61,023 nucleotides of DNA from an uncultured Paracoccaceae bacterium (GTDB lineage Bacteria; Pseudomonadota; Alphaproteobacteria; Rhodobacterales; Rhodobacteraceae): the NCBI GenBank assembly GCA_913062865.1, contig CAJXWO010000010.1, positions 1 to 61,023 on the forward strand, written 5' to 3'. The notes under the pieces are model-generated. The model was not told the origin of the DNA. It saw only the letters and a program-made list of their open reading frames with translations, and searched no databases. Positions 46,289-55,535 of this stretch are shown here, in pieces; within the stretch, counting starts at the first letter, position 1; the number at the start of each line of letters is the position of its first letter. Both the position numbers and the translations under genes were made by a program.

Positions 46289-46330
46289 CCCGGGCCTGAC
46301 TCGGGAGCCCGCCCCGGGCTTGACCCGGGG
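46289..46330. repeat. CCCGGG palindromic repeat pair
   Basis: Two hairpin units, ccccgggcctgactcgggag (46289-46308) and ccccgggcttgacccgggg (46312-46330), lie back to back after the UspA gene and are followed by cctccac. This is the same family as at 13.9 and 30.4-30.6 kb. Confidence 0.7.
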
Positions 46331-46349
46331 CCTCCACGCCAGGGTTGCC

Positions 46350-46925
46350 TTACATCTGCGGTAGCTTTTCGCCCCGGGCCGAGGCCTGGGCTGCAGCCAG
46401 GATGCGCGCGGCGCGGGTGTCGGGCTTTTTCGCGATGGCGATCCAGCGCAGCACGTTGCGGCGATAGGAGGGTGCGGCATTGTCCCACCAGATCTGCGCC
46501 CCATCCGCGGCCAGAGCCGCGCGGAAATCCTCGGGCAGGATCAGCGCATCCACATCCGCCATCGACCGCCACTGGCCCTCGGCCTTGGCGCGGTTGACCC
46601 CGGCCAGCCCCGCGGGGTGCATGCGTCCCTCGGCGATCAGTCGCTCTGCCCGGTCGCAATAGGTCTTGGCCCAGGCGCGGGTGCGGCGCGGGCCGATCAG
46701 CTGCATGGTGCGGTCGCGGTCCAGCTTGCGCCGCACCCCGTCGATCCAGCCATGGGCCACCAGCGCATCCAGCACCGCCTCGCGCGACAGGTAGCGGTTG
46801 CGCGCGTGGGCCTTGTAGGTGACCAGCCAGACACTATCGTCTTGCTCGCAATGGCGGCCGAGCCATTCCCACAGAGCCGTGTCAGAGGTGATCTCGATCT
46901 GCTCAAGCGCGTCCGTTGTGATCAT
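46350..46925 (-). CDS. YdeI/OmpD-associated family protein
   Basis: A 191-residue cytoplasmic protein of the bacteriocin-protection YdeI family. It has LWEWLGRHCEQDDSVWLVTYKAHARN, LSREAVLDALVAHGWIDGVRRKLD, the conserved IGPRRTRAWAKTYCDRAERLI and a C-terminal WDNAAPSYRRNVLRWIAIAK. No proven function. ATG 46925 fits the family; the longer frame upstream reads into the terminator region. Confidence 0.88.
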   Translation of the reverse strand: MITTDALEQIEITSDTALWEWLGRHCEQDDSVWLVTYKAHARNRYLSREAVLDALVAHGWIDGVRRKLDRDRTMQLIGPRRTRAWAKTYCDRAERLIAEGRMHPAGLAGVNRAKAEGQWRSMADVDALILPEDFRAALAADGAQIWWDNAAPSYRRNVLRWIAIAKKPDTRAARILAAAQASARGEKLPQM

Positions 46926-46972
46926 CTCAGGGTCCTCTTTACCGAACAAAGCTGACTTAGCCCGCAGGTCAG

Positions 46973-46991
46973 CCGCGGCCCGCGGTTTTTT
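46973..46991 (+). terminator. Plus-strand terminator-like hairpin with no plus-strand gene before it
   Basis: Stem ccgcg/cgcgg with GCC loop followed by six Ts. Both neighbouring genes (YdeI and YebC) run on the minus strand, so it would stop only an antisense or unannotated short plus-strand transcript. Confidence 0.35.
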
Positions 46992-47002
46992 CAGGTGCCG
47001 CG

Positions 47003-47033
47003 ACAGAAAAAGGCCCCCGCCGCGGCAGGGGCC
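47003..47033 (-). terminator. Intrinsic terminator of yebC
   Basis: A 22-base near-perfect palindrome (47012-47033, one C/A mismatch) is followed on the minus strand by TTTTTCTGT. It starts 27 bases beyond the yebC stop. Confidence 0.8.
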
Positions 47034-47059
47034 CGGATCAAACCGGCGCTGTGCCCGGT

Positions 47060-47800
47060 TCAAAGCTGTTCCATCACCTCATCCGAGGCCTCGAAATTCG
47101 ATGTGACCTTCTGCACGTCGTCATCGTCTTCCAGCGCGTCGATCAGCTTCATCAGCTTCTGCATGCCGTCCAGATCCATCTCGGTCGTGGTCGTGGGCTT
47201 CCAGATCAGCTTGGTCGATTCACTCTCGCCCAGCTCCGCCTCGAGCGCGGTCGAGACCTCGTTGAGATCCGTGTCGGCGGTGTAGATGATGTGCCCGTCC
47301 TCGCTGCTCTCCACGTCTTCGGCGCCCGCTTCGATGGCGGCCATCATCACCGTGTCCGCATCACCCGCATCCGCCGGGTAGACGATCTCGCCCTTGCGTT
47401 CGAACATGAACGACACCGACCCCGTCTCGCCCAGGTTGCCGCCGTTCTTGGTGAAGGTCGAGCGCACGTTCGACGCGGTGCGGTTGCGGTTGTCGGTCAT
47501 CGCCTCGACGATCACCGCGACGCCATTGGGGCCGTAGCCCTCGTAGCGGATTTCCTCATAGGTCTCGGCATCGCCGCCCTGGGATTTCTTGATCGCGCGC
47601 TCGATCACGTCCTTGGGCACCGAGTTCGACTTGGCTTCCTTGACCGCCAGCCGCAGGCGCGGGTTCTTGTCGGGATCCGGGTCGCCCATCTTGGCCGCGA
47701 CGGTGATTTCCTTAGAGAGCTTCGAAAACAGCTTGGAGCGCGCGGCGTCCTGGCGCCCCTTGCGGTGCTGAATATTGGCCCATTTTGAATGCCCTGCCAT
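47060..47800 (-). CDS. yebC: YebC/PmpR-family protein
   Basis: A 246-residue protein of the YebC/TACO1 family: [20 protein letters not shown] start, [40 protein letters not shown] and the [19 protein letters not shown] domain. Annotated as DNA-binding regulators; members are now also linked to ribosome function at difficult peptide sequences. The ATG at 47800 is invariant in the family; the much longer upstream frame is antisense to the SLC13 gene. Confidence 0.96.
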   Translation of the reverse strand: MAGHSKWANIQHRKGRQDAARSKLFSKLSKEITVAAKMGDPDPDKNPRLRLAVKEAKSNSVPKDVIERAIKKSQGGDAETYEEIRYEGYGPNGVAVIVEAMTDNRNRTASNVRSTFTKNGGNLGETGSVSFMFERKGEIVYPADAGDADTVMMAAIEAGAEDVESSEDGHIIYTADTDLNEVSTALEAELGESESTKLIWKPTTTTEMDLDGMQKLMKLIDALEDDDDVQKVTSNFEASDEVMEQL

Positions 47801-47938
47801 AGTCCCTCCGGCGCACGATCCTCGGTCTGCGTCTCTATATTCCAGCGCCGGGCGCGGCTGCAAGCGGGTTGGGTCTTCCCCTCGACACCGGTGGCGCTTC
47901 GGGTCAGGTTGCCCCCGACGTGACACAAAAGGCGCCCG

Positions 47939-49711
47939 ATGACCCAGGACCAATCCCTTCTGTTCGCCCTGTTCGGCATCGTCTTCGCGCTGCTGATCTG
48001 GGGGCGCATTCGATATGACATCGTGGCCTTCGGCGCGTTGATGGTGGCGGTGGTGGCGGGATTGGTGCCCGCCGATCGGGCGTTCGACGGGTTCGGCCAT
48101 CCCGCGACGCTGGTCGTGGCGCTGGTGCTTGTGGTGTCCGCCGGGCTTGTTCGATCGGGCGCGGTTCTTTTGATCACGCGTAACCTGATCGACAGCGCGC
48201 GCCCCCTGGGCGGACATATCGCGCTGATGGGCGGCGTGGGCGCGGCGCTGTCGGGCTTCATGAACAACGTGGCCGCGCTGGCGCTCTTGATGCCGGTGGA
48301 CATCGCCACGGCGCGCAAGGCGGGCCGCGCGCCGGGGCTCAGCCTCATGGCGCTGAGTTTCGCGACGATCCTGGGCGGCATGGTCACGCTGATCGGCACA
48401 CCGCCCAACATCATCATCGCCACCGTGCGCGAGGATGCCCTGGGCGAGGCCTTCACCATGTTCGACTTTGCCCCCGTTGGCGGGGTCGCCGCGCTGGCCG
48501 GGCTGGCCTTCGTCGCCACCGTGGGCTGGCGGCTGATCCCGCAACGCAGAGATGCCGGGCGCGAGATCCGCGAGATGGAGCCCTATATCGCCGAGCTGAC
48601 CGTACCGGACGACTGCCCGCAGATCGGCAAGCGGCTCGAAGAACTGGAACCGGCTGCCGAAAAGGCGGACGTGGCCATACTGGGCCTGATCCGCGACGGC
48701 AAGCGGCGCTATGGCACCGCGCGCAACGTGACCCTGCGCGCAGGCGATGCGCTGGTGCTCGAGGCCGGGCCCGAGGCGCTGGACGAGTTTCGCAGCGCGC
48801 TCGACCTCGCCTTCGCCGACGAAAAGCACGACGCGCTGCTGCGGGCCGAGGGCGACGGGCTGAGCCTGGTCGAGGTCGTGGTCCCCGAAGGCGCGCGCAT
48901 CGCGGGCAAGACGGTGCAGGCGGTCGGGCTCAGCTGGCGGCGGCGCACCGTGCTGATGGGCATCTCGCGGCAGGGGCGACGGATCCGCAAGGAGATGCGC
49001 AAGACCGTGATCCGGCCCGGTGACATCCTGCTGCTCCTGGCACCCAAGGACAGCGCGGGCGAGGTGGTCGACTGGCTGGGCGCCCTGCCGCTTGCCGATC
49101 GCGGGCTAACGGTGACCGAAGACAGCAAGACATGGGTGGCCATCGGCATCTTCGCCGTTGCGGTCATCGCGGCAAGCGTCGGCTGGGTCTACCTGCCCAT
49201 CGCTCTGGGCTGCGTGGTGGTGGCCTACGCGCTTCTGCGCATCGTTCCGCCCTCCGAACTCTACACCCATATCGAGTGGCCAGTGGTCGTGCTTCTGGGC
49301 TCGATGATCCCGCTGGGCGCCGCGCTGGACGAATCCGGCGGGACCGAGCTGATCGCGGGCGCGCTGGTCGGACTGACGGCGGGCTGGCCCGCCTGGGCCA
49401 TCCTGACGGTGCTGATGGTGGTCACGATGACCCTTTCGGACGTGCTGAACAACACCGCCACCGCCATTGTCGCGGCGCCCGTTGGTATCGAGATGGCCCG
49501 CTCCTTGGGCGTGTCGCCCGACCCGTTCCTGATGGCGGTCGCCGTGGCGGCGTCGGCCGCGTTCCTGACCCCCATCGGTCACAAGAACAACACGCTGGTG
49601 CTGGGCCCGGGCGGCTACCAGTTCGGGGATTACTGGCGCATGGGGCTGCCGCTTGAGGCGCTGATCATCGCGGTGACGGTTCCGACCATCCTGGTGGTCT
49701 GGCCGCTTTGA
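47939..49711 (+). CDS. SLC13-type permease with TrkA-C domains, copy 1
   Basis: A 590-residue transporter with two hydrophobic halves (about residues 5-190 and 400-590) enclosing two cytoplasmic TrkA-C-like ligand domains ([14 protein letters not shown]... and [20 protein letters not shown]...). The helical hairpin signatures [13 protein letters not shown] and [20 protein letters not shown] are those of DASS-type anion carriers; sulfate, dicarboxylate or another anion cannot be told apart. A distant paralogue lies at 51275-53053. Confidence 0.9.
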   Translation: MTQDQSLLFALFGIVFALLIWGRIRYDIVAFGALMVAVVAGLVPADRAFDGFGHPATLVVALVLVVSAGLVRSGAVLLITRNLIDSARPLGGHIALMGGVGAALSGFMNNVAALALLMPVDIATARKAGRAPGLSLMALSFATILGGMVTLIGTPPNIIIATVREDALGEAFTMFDFAPVGGVAALAGLAFVATVGWRLIPQRRDAGREIREMEPYIAELTVPDDCPQIGKRLEELEPAAEKADVAILGLIRDGKRRYGTARNVTLRAGDALVLEAGPEALDEFRSALDLAFADEKHDALLRAEGDGLSLVEVVVPEGARIAGKTVQAVGLSWRRRTVLMGISRQGRRIRKEMRKTVIRPGDILLLLAPKDSAGEVVDWLGALPLADRGLTVTEDSKTWVAIGIFAVAVIAASVGWVYLPIALGCVVVAYALLRIVPPSELYTHIEWPVVVLLGSMIPLGAALDESGGTELIAGALVGLTAGWPAWAILTVLMVVTMTLSDVLNNTATAIVAAPVGIEMARSLGVSPDPFLMAVAVAASAAFLTPIGHKNNTLVLGPGGYQFGDYWRMGLPLEALIIAVTVPTILVVWPL

Positions 49712-49766
49712 ACCCCGTGACCGCGGCGATTTGAGGCGTGAAGAGCTGCGCGGGATCGGCTAAGCG

Positions 49767-50507
49767 ATGGTTATGAAACCGTTTCTGATCCTGCAACTGC
49801 GCCCCGAAACCGATGCCAGCGACGACGAATTCGCGGCGATCCTTGCCAAGGGCGGCCTGAGCGCGGACCGCGTTCATCGCATCCGGCTGGATCAGGAAAA
49901 CCTGCCCGCTGACCTGCGGCTCGAAGAGTATGCGGGCGTCATCGTCGGCGGCGGGCCGGGCTGTGTCAGCGACCCGGCGGACAAGAAGCACCCGGTCGAG
50001 GCGCGGATCGAGGCGCAGATCCTGTCGCTCATGCCCGCGATCACCGCGCGCGATCATCCCTTCATGGGCTGCTGCTATGGCATCGGCATCCTGGCCCATC
50101 ACCTGGGCGCGACCGTCTCGAAGGACCGATACGGAGAGCCCGTGGGCCCCACGGTTTGCCAGTTGACCGAGGATGGGCAGGCCGATCCGCTGTTGCAGGA
50201 TCTGCCGCGCGATTTCGTGGCGCTGGTAGGCCACAAGGAGGCGGTGCAGGACCTGCCGCAGGGCTGCGTGCACCTTGTCGCGTCAGACCCCTGCCCGTTC
50301 CAGATGATCCGGCACGGGCAAAACGTCTATGCCACGCAGTTCCACCCCGAGGCCGATGGCGACGGTTTTGCCACGCGCATCCGCATCTACAAGGATCACG
50401 GATATTTCCCGCCCGAGGACGCCCAGCGCCTGACCGATCTGTGCCATTCCGCCCCGGTCACGGTGCCGCCGCAGATGCTGCGCCGCTTCGTGGAGCGCTA
50501 CGGCTAG
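49767..50507 (+). CDS. Class I glutamine amidotransferase domain protein
   Basis: A 246-residue stand-alone amidotransferase. GVIVGGGPGCVSDP opens the fold, the nucleophile cysteine lies in MGCCYGIGILAHHLG (near residue 100), and ATQFHPEADGDGF carries the histidine and glutamate (near 195). GMP-synthase-like subgroup, not closely related to the one at 16297. The acceptor is unknown. Confidence 0.87.
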   Translation: MVMKPFLILQLRPETDASDDEFAAILAKGGLSADRVHRIRLDQENLPADLRLEEYAGVIVGGGPGCVSDPADKKHPVEARIEAQILSLMPAITARDHPFMGCCYGIGILAHHLGATVSKDRYGEPVGPTVCQLTEDGQADPLLQDLPRDFVALVGHKEAVQDLPQGCVHLVASDPCPFQMIRHGQNVYATQFHPEADGDGFATRIRIYKDHGYFPPEDAQRLTDLCHSAPVTVPPQMLRRFVERYG

Positions 50508-50557
50508 GGCCGCCGGCCCCCGGGGCCTCATCCCGAGGGAAGGACGGCCATGCTGAC

Positions 50558-51166
50558 CTAGTTGGTCAGCGGCGCGGTCCGGATCGCGGTCACATCCGGG
50601 GCCAGCGTGGCCTCGACCGCGTAATCGGGCGCGTCGAGGTAGAGTTTGACCGACGACAGGCTGGAAAATGCGGTGAAGGCCGTGATCCCGATCCGGTCCA
50701 GGGCCTCGGGCGCCTGGCAAAGGTGGACGTCACGGGCCGTGTAGTCCTTGTGCCCGGCATGGCCGCCCTCCTCGATCTCGGACTTCGAGACCTCGAGGGT
50801 GATCCGTTCGCACTCCGCCGCGTCCGGCAGGGCGATCCCGGTTCCTCCTGCCTCGAACAGGTCCGAGGCGGTCACTAGGGTCTTCATCTCGTCGGCGGTC
50901 TCATCCGGGAACAGATCACCGCCCGGCAGCGTCGCCGCGCCGTGGACATGGTCATGCCCGGCATGATCATGGTCATCGTCGTGATCATGGTCGTGACCCG
51001 CGTCATGGGCGTGGTCGTCACCGTGATCGTGCCCCTCCTCATGGCTGTGCTCTGCCGCATCGCCGTGGCCATGGTCGTGATCGTCATGGCCCGCGTCCTC
51101 GCTGGCCCAGACCGGCTGGGCCAGAATCAGCGCCAAAAGCGCGGGGGCGAGTTTCGTCGCAGTCAT
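50558..51166 (-). CDS. zrgA: Histidine-rich zinc-binding periplasmic protein (ZrgA/DUF2796-like)
   Basis: A 202-residue protein with a signal peptide (KLAPALLALILAQPVWA, cleavage near residue 21). Its histidine/aspartate-rich metal-binding run covers about residues 25-75 with more than 20 histidines. The folded C-terminal domain (ADEMKTLVTASDLF, GHKDYTARDVHLCQAPEAL, ITAFTAFSSLSSVKLYL) is the DUF2796/ZrgA type. These proteins help capture zinc for ZnuABC, which is not in this window. A Zur-like box lies 32 bases before the ATG. Confidence 0.83.
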   Translation of the reverse strand: MTATKLAPALLALILAQPVWASEDAGHDDHDHGHGDAAEHSHEEGHDHGDDHAHDAGHDHDHDDDHDHAGHDHVHGAATLPGGDLFPDETADEMKTLVTASDLFEAGGTGIALPDAAECERITLEVSKSEIEEGGHAGHKDYTARDVHLCQAPEALDRIGITAFTAFSSLSSVKLYLDAPDYAVEATLAPDVTAIRTAPLTN

Positions 51167-51197
51167 CGGTGTCTCCGTCTGAATTGGGATCTCGACT

Positions 51198-51216
51198 AAT
51201 GTGATAATATAACATT
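51198..51216. promoter_or_regulatory. Zur box upstream of zrgA
   Basis: aatgtgataatataacatt is a 19-base palindrome with one mismatch. It matches 18 of 19 positions of the general Zur pattern AATGTTATAnTATAACATT. It lies 32 bases upstream of the zrgA start, in an AT-rich island, so zinc-dependent repression is expected. Confidence 0.8.
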
Positions 51217-51274
51217 ACATCAACATGACAGCAGAAAATGCGCCACCCCCTTAGTTCTCAAGACCTATCAGGGA

Positions 51275-53053
51275 TCAAAGCGGCCAGATCAGCGGGATCA
51301 GCAGCGAGGCCAAAAGCCCCACGCTCAGGTTCAGCGGAATGCCCACGCGCATGAAATCGGTGAAGCGGTAGCCGCCGGGGCCATAGACCAGCGTGTTGGT
51401 CTGGTAGCCGATGGGCGTGGCGAAACTGGCCGAGGCCGCGACCATGACCGCCACGACCAGCGGGCGCGGGTCGATCCCCATCGCCTCGGCCAGCCCGATG
51501 GCGATGGGCGTGACCACGACCGCGACGGCGTTGTTCGACACCAGTTCGGTCAGGACCGAAGTTACGAGGTATATGGCCCAGATGATCAGCGCGCCGGGCA
51601 AGAGCGACAGCGCTGGGGCCAGCGCGCCCACGATCAACCCGACCGCGCCAGAGGCTTGCAACGCCGCCCCCACGGCCAGCATCGCGAAGATGAGCGCCAG
51701 TAGCCGCCCCTCGACAAAGGAAAACGCCTCTTCCGCGTCGATGCAGCGGGTGACGAGCACAACCGCCACCGCCAGCACGCTCAACATCAGGATGGGGGCC
51801 ACACCCAGTGCCGCCAGGATCACGATCGCTGCCAGCGCCGCCAGCGCGATGGGCGCGTGGGTGCGCCGGAACGCCCGGGCCGAGGGGCGCGAGACATCGA
51901 CCAGGTCCATGTCCTGCGCCAGCCGCTGGATATCCTCGGGTGCGCCCTCCAACAGCAGCGTGTCGCCCACGCGCACGATCAGCTCATCGAGCTGCCGGCC
52001 GATATTCTGGTTCCGCCGGTGCACGGCGAGCGGATAGACCCCGTAGCGGCGGCGCAGGCGCAGGTTGCCAAGGCTGCGGCCGACCATCTTGCAGCCCGGC
52101 GTGATCAGCACCTCGACGGTCGAGGTCTCGACCGCCGAGACCTGGTCGACCCGGCGCAGGCTCTTGTTGCGCTGAAGGCTCAGAAGCTCGGTCATCTGCG
52201 TGCGCAGCACCACCCGGTCTCCCACCTGCAGCGTCACGCCCTTGAGATCGCGCCGAAGCGACAGGTCCCCGCGGATCACGTCGATCAGGCGCACGCCCTC
52301 GCGCTTGAAAAGCTGCACGCCGGTCACCTCGCGCCCAATAAGGTTGCTGTCGGGCGGGATCACCGCCTCGGTAAAGAATTTCATCCGCGACTTGTCGGAC
52401 AGAAGGTTCGCCATGCTGTCCCGGTCGGGGAGCAACAGCGGCGCCACGACGTAAAGGTAGACCATGCCCCAGGCGACCAGCACCACCGCCAGCGGCGTGA
52501 TCTCGAATATGGAAAAGGGCGGCAGCCCCTCGGCCCGGGCCACACCATCTACCAGGAGGTTGGTCGAGGTACCGATCAGCGTGAGCGTCCCGCCCAGGAT
52601 CGCGCCGTAGCTGAGCGGGATCAGCAGCTTCGACGCCGACACGCCCAGGGTGCGCGCAAGCTGCACGAAGACCGGGATCATCACGACCACCACCGGCGTG
52701 TTCGACACCACGGCCGAGGCCAGCACCACAAAGCCCATCAGCGCCGCGATGGCCAGTTTGGGATTGGTGCGGGCTTGCGCATCCGCCAAGCTCGTGAACG
52801 CATCGAGCGCGCCCGTGCGCACCAGCGCCCCCATGACAATGAACATCGCCGCGATGGTCCATGGCGCGGGGTTCGACAGGACCGCAAGCGCGCTGTCATA
52901 GGGCAACAGCCCCAGCGCCAGCATCAGCGCGGCCCCCGCGATGGCCACCACCTCGGTCGGGTAGATCTCGCGCACGAACAGGATGAACATGACCACGACG
53001 ACCGTAAGGGTCAGCACCGCCTCGCCCGTCTGGGAGAACTCGAAGAACTGCAT
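51275..53053 (-). CDS. SLC13-type permease with TrkA-C domains, copy 2
   Basis: A 592-residue carrier of the same class as the gene at 47939, but only distantly similar. Hydrophobic halves at about residues 8-190 and 400-592 flank two TrkA-C domains (DSNLIGREVTGVQLFKREGV... and TPGCKMVGRSLGNLRLRRR...). Signatures LIGTSTNLLVDGVA and TPIGYQTNTLVYGPGGYRF mark the ion/anion sites; bacterial relatives import sulfate or dicarboxylates. ATG 53053 is preferred to an upstream in-frame start. Confidence 0.9.
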   Translation of the reverse strand: MQFFEFSQTGEAVLTLTVVVVMFILFVREIYPTEVVAIAGAALMLALGLLPYDSALAVLSNPAPWTIAAMFIVMGALVRTGALDAFTSLADAQARTNPKLAIAALMGFVVLASAVVSNTPVVVVMIPVFVQLARTLGVSASKLLIPLSYGAILGGTLTLIGTSTNLLVDGVARAEGLPPFSIFEITPLAVVLVAWGMVYLYVVAPLLLPDRDSMANLLSDKSRMKFFTEAVIPPDSNLIGREVTGVQLFKREGVRLIDVIRGDLSLRRDLKGVTLQVGDRVVLRTQMTELLSLQRNKSLRRVDQVSAVETSTVEVLITPGCKMVGRSLGNLRLRRRYGVYPLAVHRRNQNIGRQLDELIVRVGDTLLLEGAPEDIQRLAQDMDLVDVSRPSARAFRRTHAPIALAALAAIVILAALGVAPILMLSVLAVAVVLVTRCIDAEEAFSFVEGRLLALIFAMLAVGAALQASGAVGLIVGALAPALSLLPGALIIWAIYLVTSVLTELVSNNAVAVVVTPIAIGLAEAMGIDPRPLVVAVMVAASASFATPIGYQTNTLVYGPGGYRFTDFMRVGIPLNLSVGLLASLLIPLIWPL

Positions 53054-53075
53054 CTGGCCTGCCCGGTCCCGTTGC

Positions 53076-54005
53076 CTAGCGCGCAGTCTTGCCGATGGGT
53101 GCGGGCGGTGCAAGCCCGGCCTTGGGGCGCGGCTGCACCAGGAACAGGCCGATCAGCATTGCCGCCAAAGCGGCCCAGATATAGGCGGTGTAGCGCTCGC
53201 CCAGGATCAGCATGGCCCAGAGCACGCCGAAGAGCGTCACGAGGTAGCTGACCTGCGCGGCAAAGACCGACCCCGCCCGCCCCACGGTCCAGACATAGCC
53301 GGTATAAACGGCGGCATGGATGAGCGAGGACAGGATCAGCGCCCAGTCGGGCGCGCCCCAGGGCCCGCGCGGGTCGATGAACTGACCCGTGCCCACGGCC
53401 AGCGGCAAGGCGATCATGGACCCGATCAGCGACGCCCCGAACAGCACCTGGATCGGGTCGAGCCCCCGCGTGCCCCAGCGCGCCACCACATTGCCTTCGA
53501 GGCCATAGAACAGGGGCGCGATGATCGCCAGCGGGATGAAGACCGCCATGGCCGGGTCGGGCAGGCTCGCCTCTGGTCCCACGAGCAAGAGCACGCCCAG
53601 AAGCCCCGCCACCAGCCCCAACACGCGCCGCCAGCTGAACCGGTCGATCCCCAGCCCAAGCGCGATGGGAAAGGCAAAGATCGGCACCAAGGACAAGAGG
53701 ATCGAGATCACGCCCGAGGGCAGGTAGACCGCCGCCTGGTAGGAGGCTGTGTTGGGCAGAACCGTGCCGATCAGCGCGATCAGGGTGTAGAAGGCCAGAT
53801 CGACCCGCCCCATGGGCAAGCCCTTGCCGCGCAAAAGCGTGATCGCGCCCAGAACAACTGCCCCGATCACCAGCTGCCAAAACACCAGCCCGAAATGCCT
53901 GTATCCTTCGCTGACCGCGATCTTGGCCAGCGGCTGGCTCAGGCCCCAGCCCGCGCCCAGCATCACCAGCAGGGCCACAAGCCCCGCCGTCTCGGGGCGC
54001 GTCAC
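53076..54005 (-). CDS. DMT-superfamily transporter (EamA domains)
   Basis: A 309-residue drug/metabolite-type exporter with ten predicted helices arranged as two EamA repeats: GLVALLVMLGAGWGLSQPLA start, IGTVLPNTASYQAAVYLPSG in the first half, AAQVSYLVTLFGVLWAMLIL in the second. The exported compound is unknown. Start GTG overlaps the stop of the upstream phosphoesterase gene (GTGA). Confidence 0.88.
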   Translation of the reverse strand: MTRPETAGLVALLVMLGAGWGLSQPLAKIAVSEGYRHFGLVFWQLVIGAVVLGAITLLRGKGLPMGRVDLAFYTLIALIGTVLPNTASYQAAVYLPSGVISILLSLVPIFAFPIALGLGIDRFSWRRVLGLVAGLLGVLLLVGPEASLPDPAMAVFIPLAIIAPLFYGLEGNVVARWGTRGLDPIQVLFGASLIGSMIALPLAVGTGQFIDPRGPWGAPDWALILSSLIHAAVYTGYVWTVGRAGSVFAAQVSYLVTLFGVLWAMLILGERYTAYIWAALAAMLIGLFLVQPRPKAGLAPPAPIGKTAR

Positions 54006-54814
54006 GGACCCGCCTGCGCCAGTCGCCCGCCCTGGCGCACCATGCTGACCGACACCGCCTTGCCCGTCTTGTCATCGGTCTCGACAAACAGGCCCGACAG
54101 GGTCGCCTCGCCCAACGCGGGCGTGAAGCGCGATTTGCCCATACCCGTCACGAAGCGGCGCATGGGCTCGGCCTTTTCCATGCCGATCACCGAATTGTAG
54201 TCGCCGCACATGCCCGCATCGGCCTGAAAAGCCGTGCCGCCCGGCAGGATCTGGGCATCGGCCGTGGGTACATGGGTGTGGGTGCCCACCACGATGCTGG
54301 CGCGCCCGTCGCAGAAATGGCCCATGCCCATCTTCTCGCTCGTGGCCTCGCAATGCATGTCGATCAGAATTGCCTGCGCCTGACCGCCCAGGGGATGGGC
54401 ACGCAGCACAGCGTCGATGGCCGAGAACGGATCGTCATAGGGCCGGCTCATGAAGACCTGGCCCAGCGCCTGGGCGACCAGGATCTTGCGGCCCCGCGCG
54501 TCCGAGAACAGCCTGTGCCCCCGCCCCGGCGCGCCCTTGGCGAAATTCAGCGGCCGCAGGATGCGGCTGTCGCTTTCGATATGGCTCAGCATGTCCTTCT
54601 GGTCGAAGGCATGATCGCCCAGCGTCACGCAATCGGCGCCTGCCTCGAAGAGGGTCTTGGCATGCTCGGCATTGAGGCCCGCGCCATTCGACGCGTTCTC
54701 GCCATTGATGACGACAAAGTCGATCTTCCAGTCACGCCGCAGGGCAGGCAAGCGTTCGCTCACCGCCTCCCGGCCCGCCCGGCCCATCACATCGCCCAGA
54801 AACAGAATACGCAT
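54002..54814 (-). CDS. TIGR00282-family metallophosphoesterase (YmdB-like)
   Basis: A 270-residue calcineurin-like phosphoesterase: MRILFLGDVMGRAGREAV with the first metal ligands, DFVVINGENASNG, LGDHAFDQ, DMHCEATSEK and VVGTHTHVPTADAQILPGGT. Relatives hydrolyse cyclic nucleotides (for example YmdB of Bacillus). The upstream extension of the frame is not family-like, so ATG 54814 is used. It is coupled to the EamA exporter by a GTGA overlap. Confidence 0.93.
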   Translation of the reverse strand: MRILFLGDVMGRAGREAVSERLPALRRDWKIDFVVINGENASNGAGLNAEHAKTLFEAGADCVTLGDHAFDQKDMLSHIESDSRILRPLNFAKGAPGRGHRLFSDARGRKILVAQALGQVFMSRPYDDPFSAIDAVLRAHPLGGQAQAILIDMHCEATSEKMGMGHFCDGRASIVVGTHTHVPTADAQILPGGTAFQADAGMCGDYNSVIGMEKAEPMRRFVTGMGKSRFTPALGEATLSGLFVETDDKTGKAVSVSMVRQGGRLAQAGP

Positions 54815-54872
54815 GGACCGGATGGGTAGGCCGCAAGACCCGCCACGGCAAGGTCTTTGAACGCCCATGAGG

Positions 54873-54897
54873 CTTCTTCTTGGCCCAAATACCCAAA
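54873..54897 (-). repeat. GGTATTT...CCAAGAAGAAG dispersed motif, copy C
   Basis: Minus strand reads gggtatttgggccaagaag and aag, about 60 bases upstream of the phosphoesterase start. One of four related copies. Confidence 0.55.
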
Positions 54898-54971
54898 AGC
54901 CCGAGTGGTCCGGCCCCGCCGGACCGCGAGATATCCTGCGCGGGTCGCCCATGGCGGCCCGCTCTTCCGGA

Positions 54972-55535
54972 TCACGCGCGCGGCTCGATCACGCCCGCTT
55001 CGGTCACGATGAGGTCCAGAGGCTGGTCCGTGGGCTCGAGCGGCAGGTCCTCCGCCTCCTGCGCGGCATAGGCAAAGCCGATGGCCAGCGTGGGCCGCGC
55101 GGCGCGCAATGCTTCGAGCGTGCGGTCATAGAACCCGCCGCCATAGCCCAGCCGCCCGCCCGCGCGGGAAAAGGCCACGAGCGGCACGATCAGGATCTCG
55201 GGCGTGATCCAGTCGCCTGTCTCGGGGATGGCCGCGCCGAACGCCCCCGGGACCATCGTGCAGCCCGGGCTCCATGCGCGGAACCGCAGGGGCCGCCCCA
55301 CGCCCTCGATCACCGGCAGGCCGACAGGGCCATGGGCCGCGGCCTCTGCCAGCGCGGGCAGCGGGTCGATCTCGGTGCGCATGGCGGCATAGCCCGCCAG
55401 CGGCACGCCGCGATGCCCGGCCAGCACCGAGGACAGATGCCCCGCCGCGCCCGCGGCCCGTGCCGCATGGGCCGCCGCACGGCGGGCGAACGCGACCTTG
55501 CGCGCCGCGGCCTTGCGCTCCGCCAGATCGCTCAC
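54972..55535 (-). CDS. 5-formyltetrahydrofolate cyclo-ligase
   Basis: Converts 5-formyl-THF to methenyl-THF with ATP. A 187-residue protein with an N-terminal ERKAAARKVAFARRAAAH (the basic KxxxR start of the family), FRAWSPGC, the conserved IVPLVAFSRAGGRLGYGGGFYDRTL near residue 130 and IGFAYAAQ. Start GTG at 55535 overlaps the mgtE stop (GTGA). The long in-frame upstream sequence is antisense-like and rejected. Confidence 0.92.
   Translation of the reverse strand: MSDLAERKAAARKVAFARRAAAHAARAAGAAGHLSSVLAGHRGVPLAGYAAMRTEIDPLPALAEAAAHGPVGLPVIEGVGRPLRFRAWSPGCTMVPGAFGAAIPETGDWITPEILIVPLVAFSRAGGRLGYGGGFYDRTLEALRAARPTLAIGFAYAAQEAEDLPLEPTDQPLDLIVTEAGVIEPRA

Noticed and set aside
47801..48829. Long N-terminal extension of YebC
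   Set aside because: It is antisense to the SLC13 gene, and the ATG at 47800 is the conserved family start.
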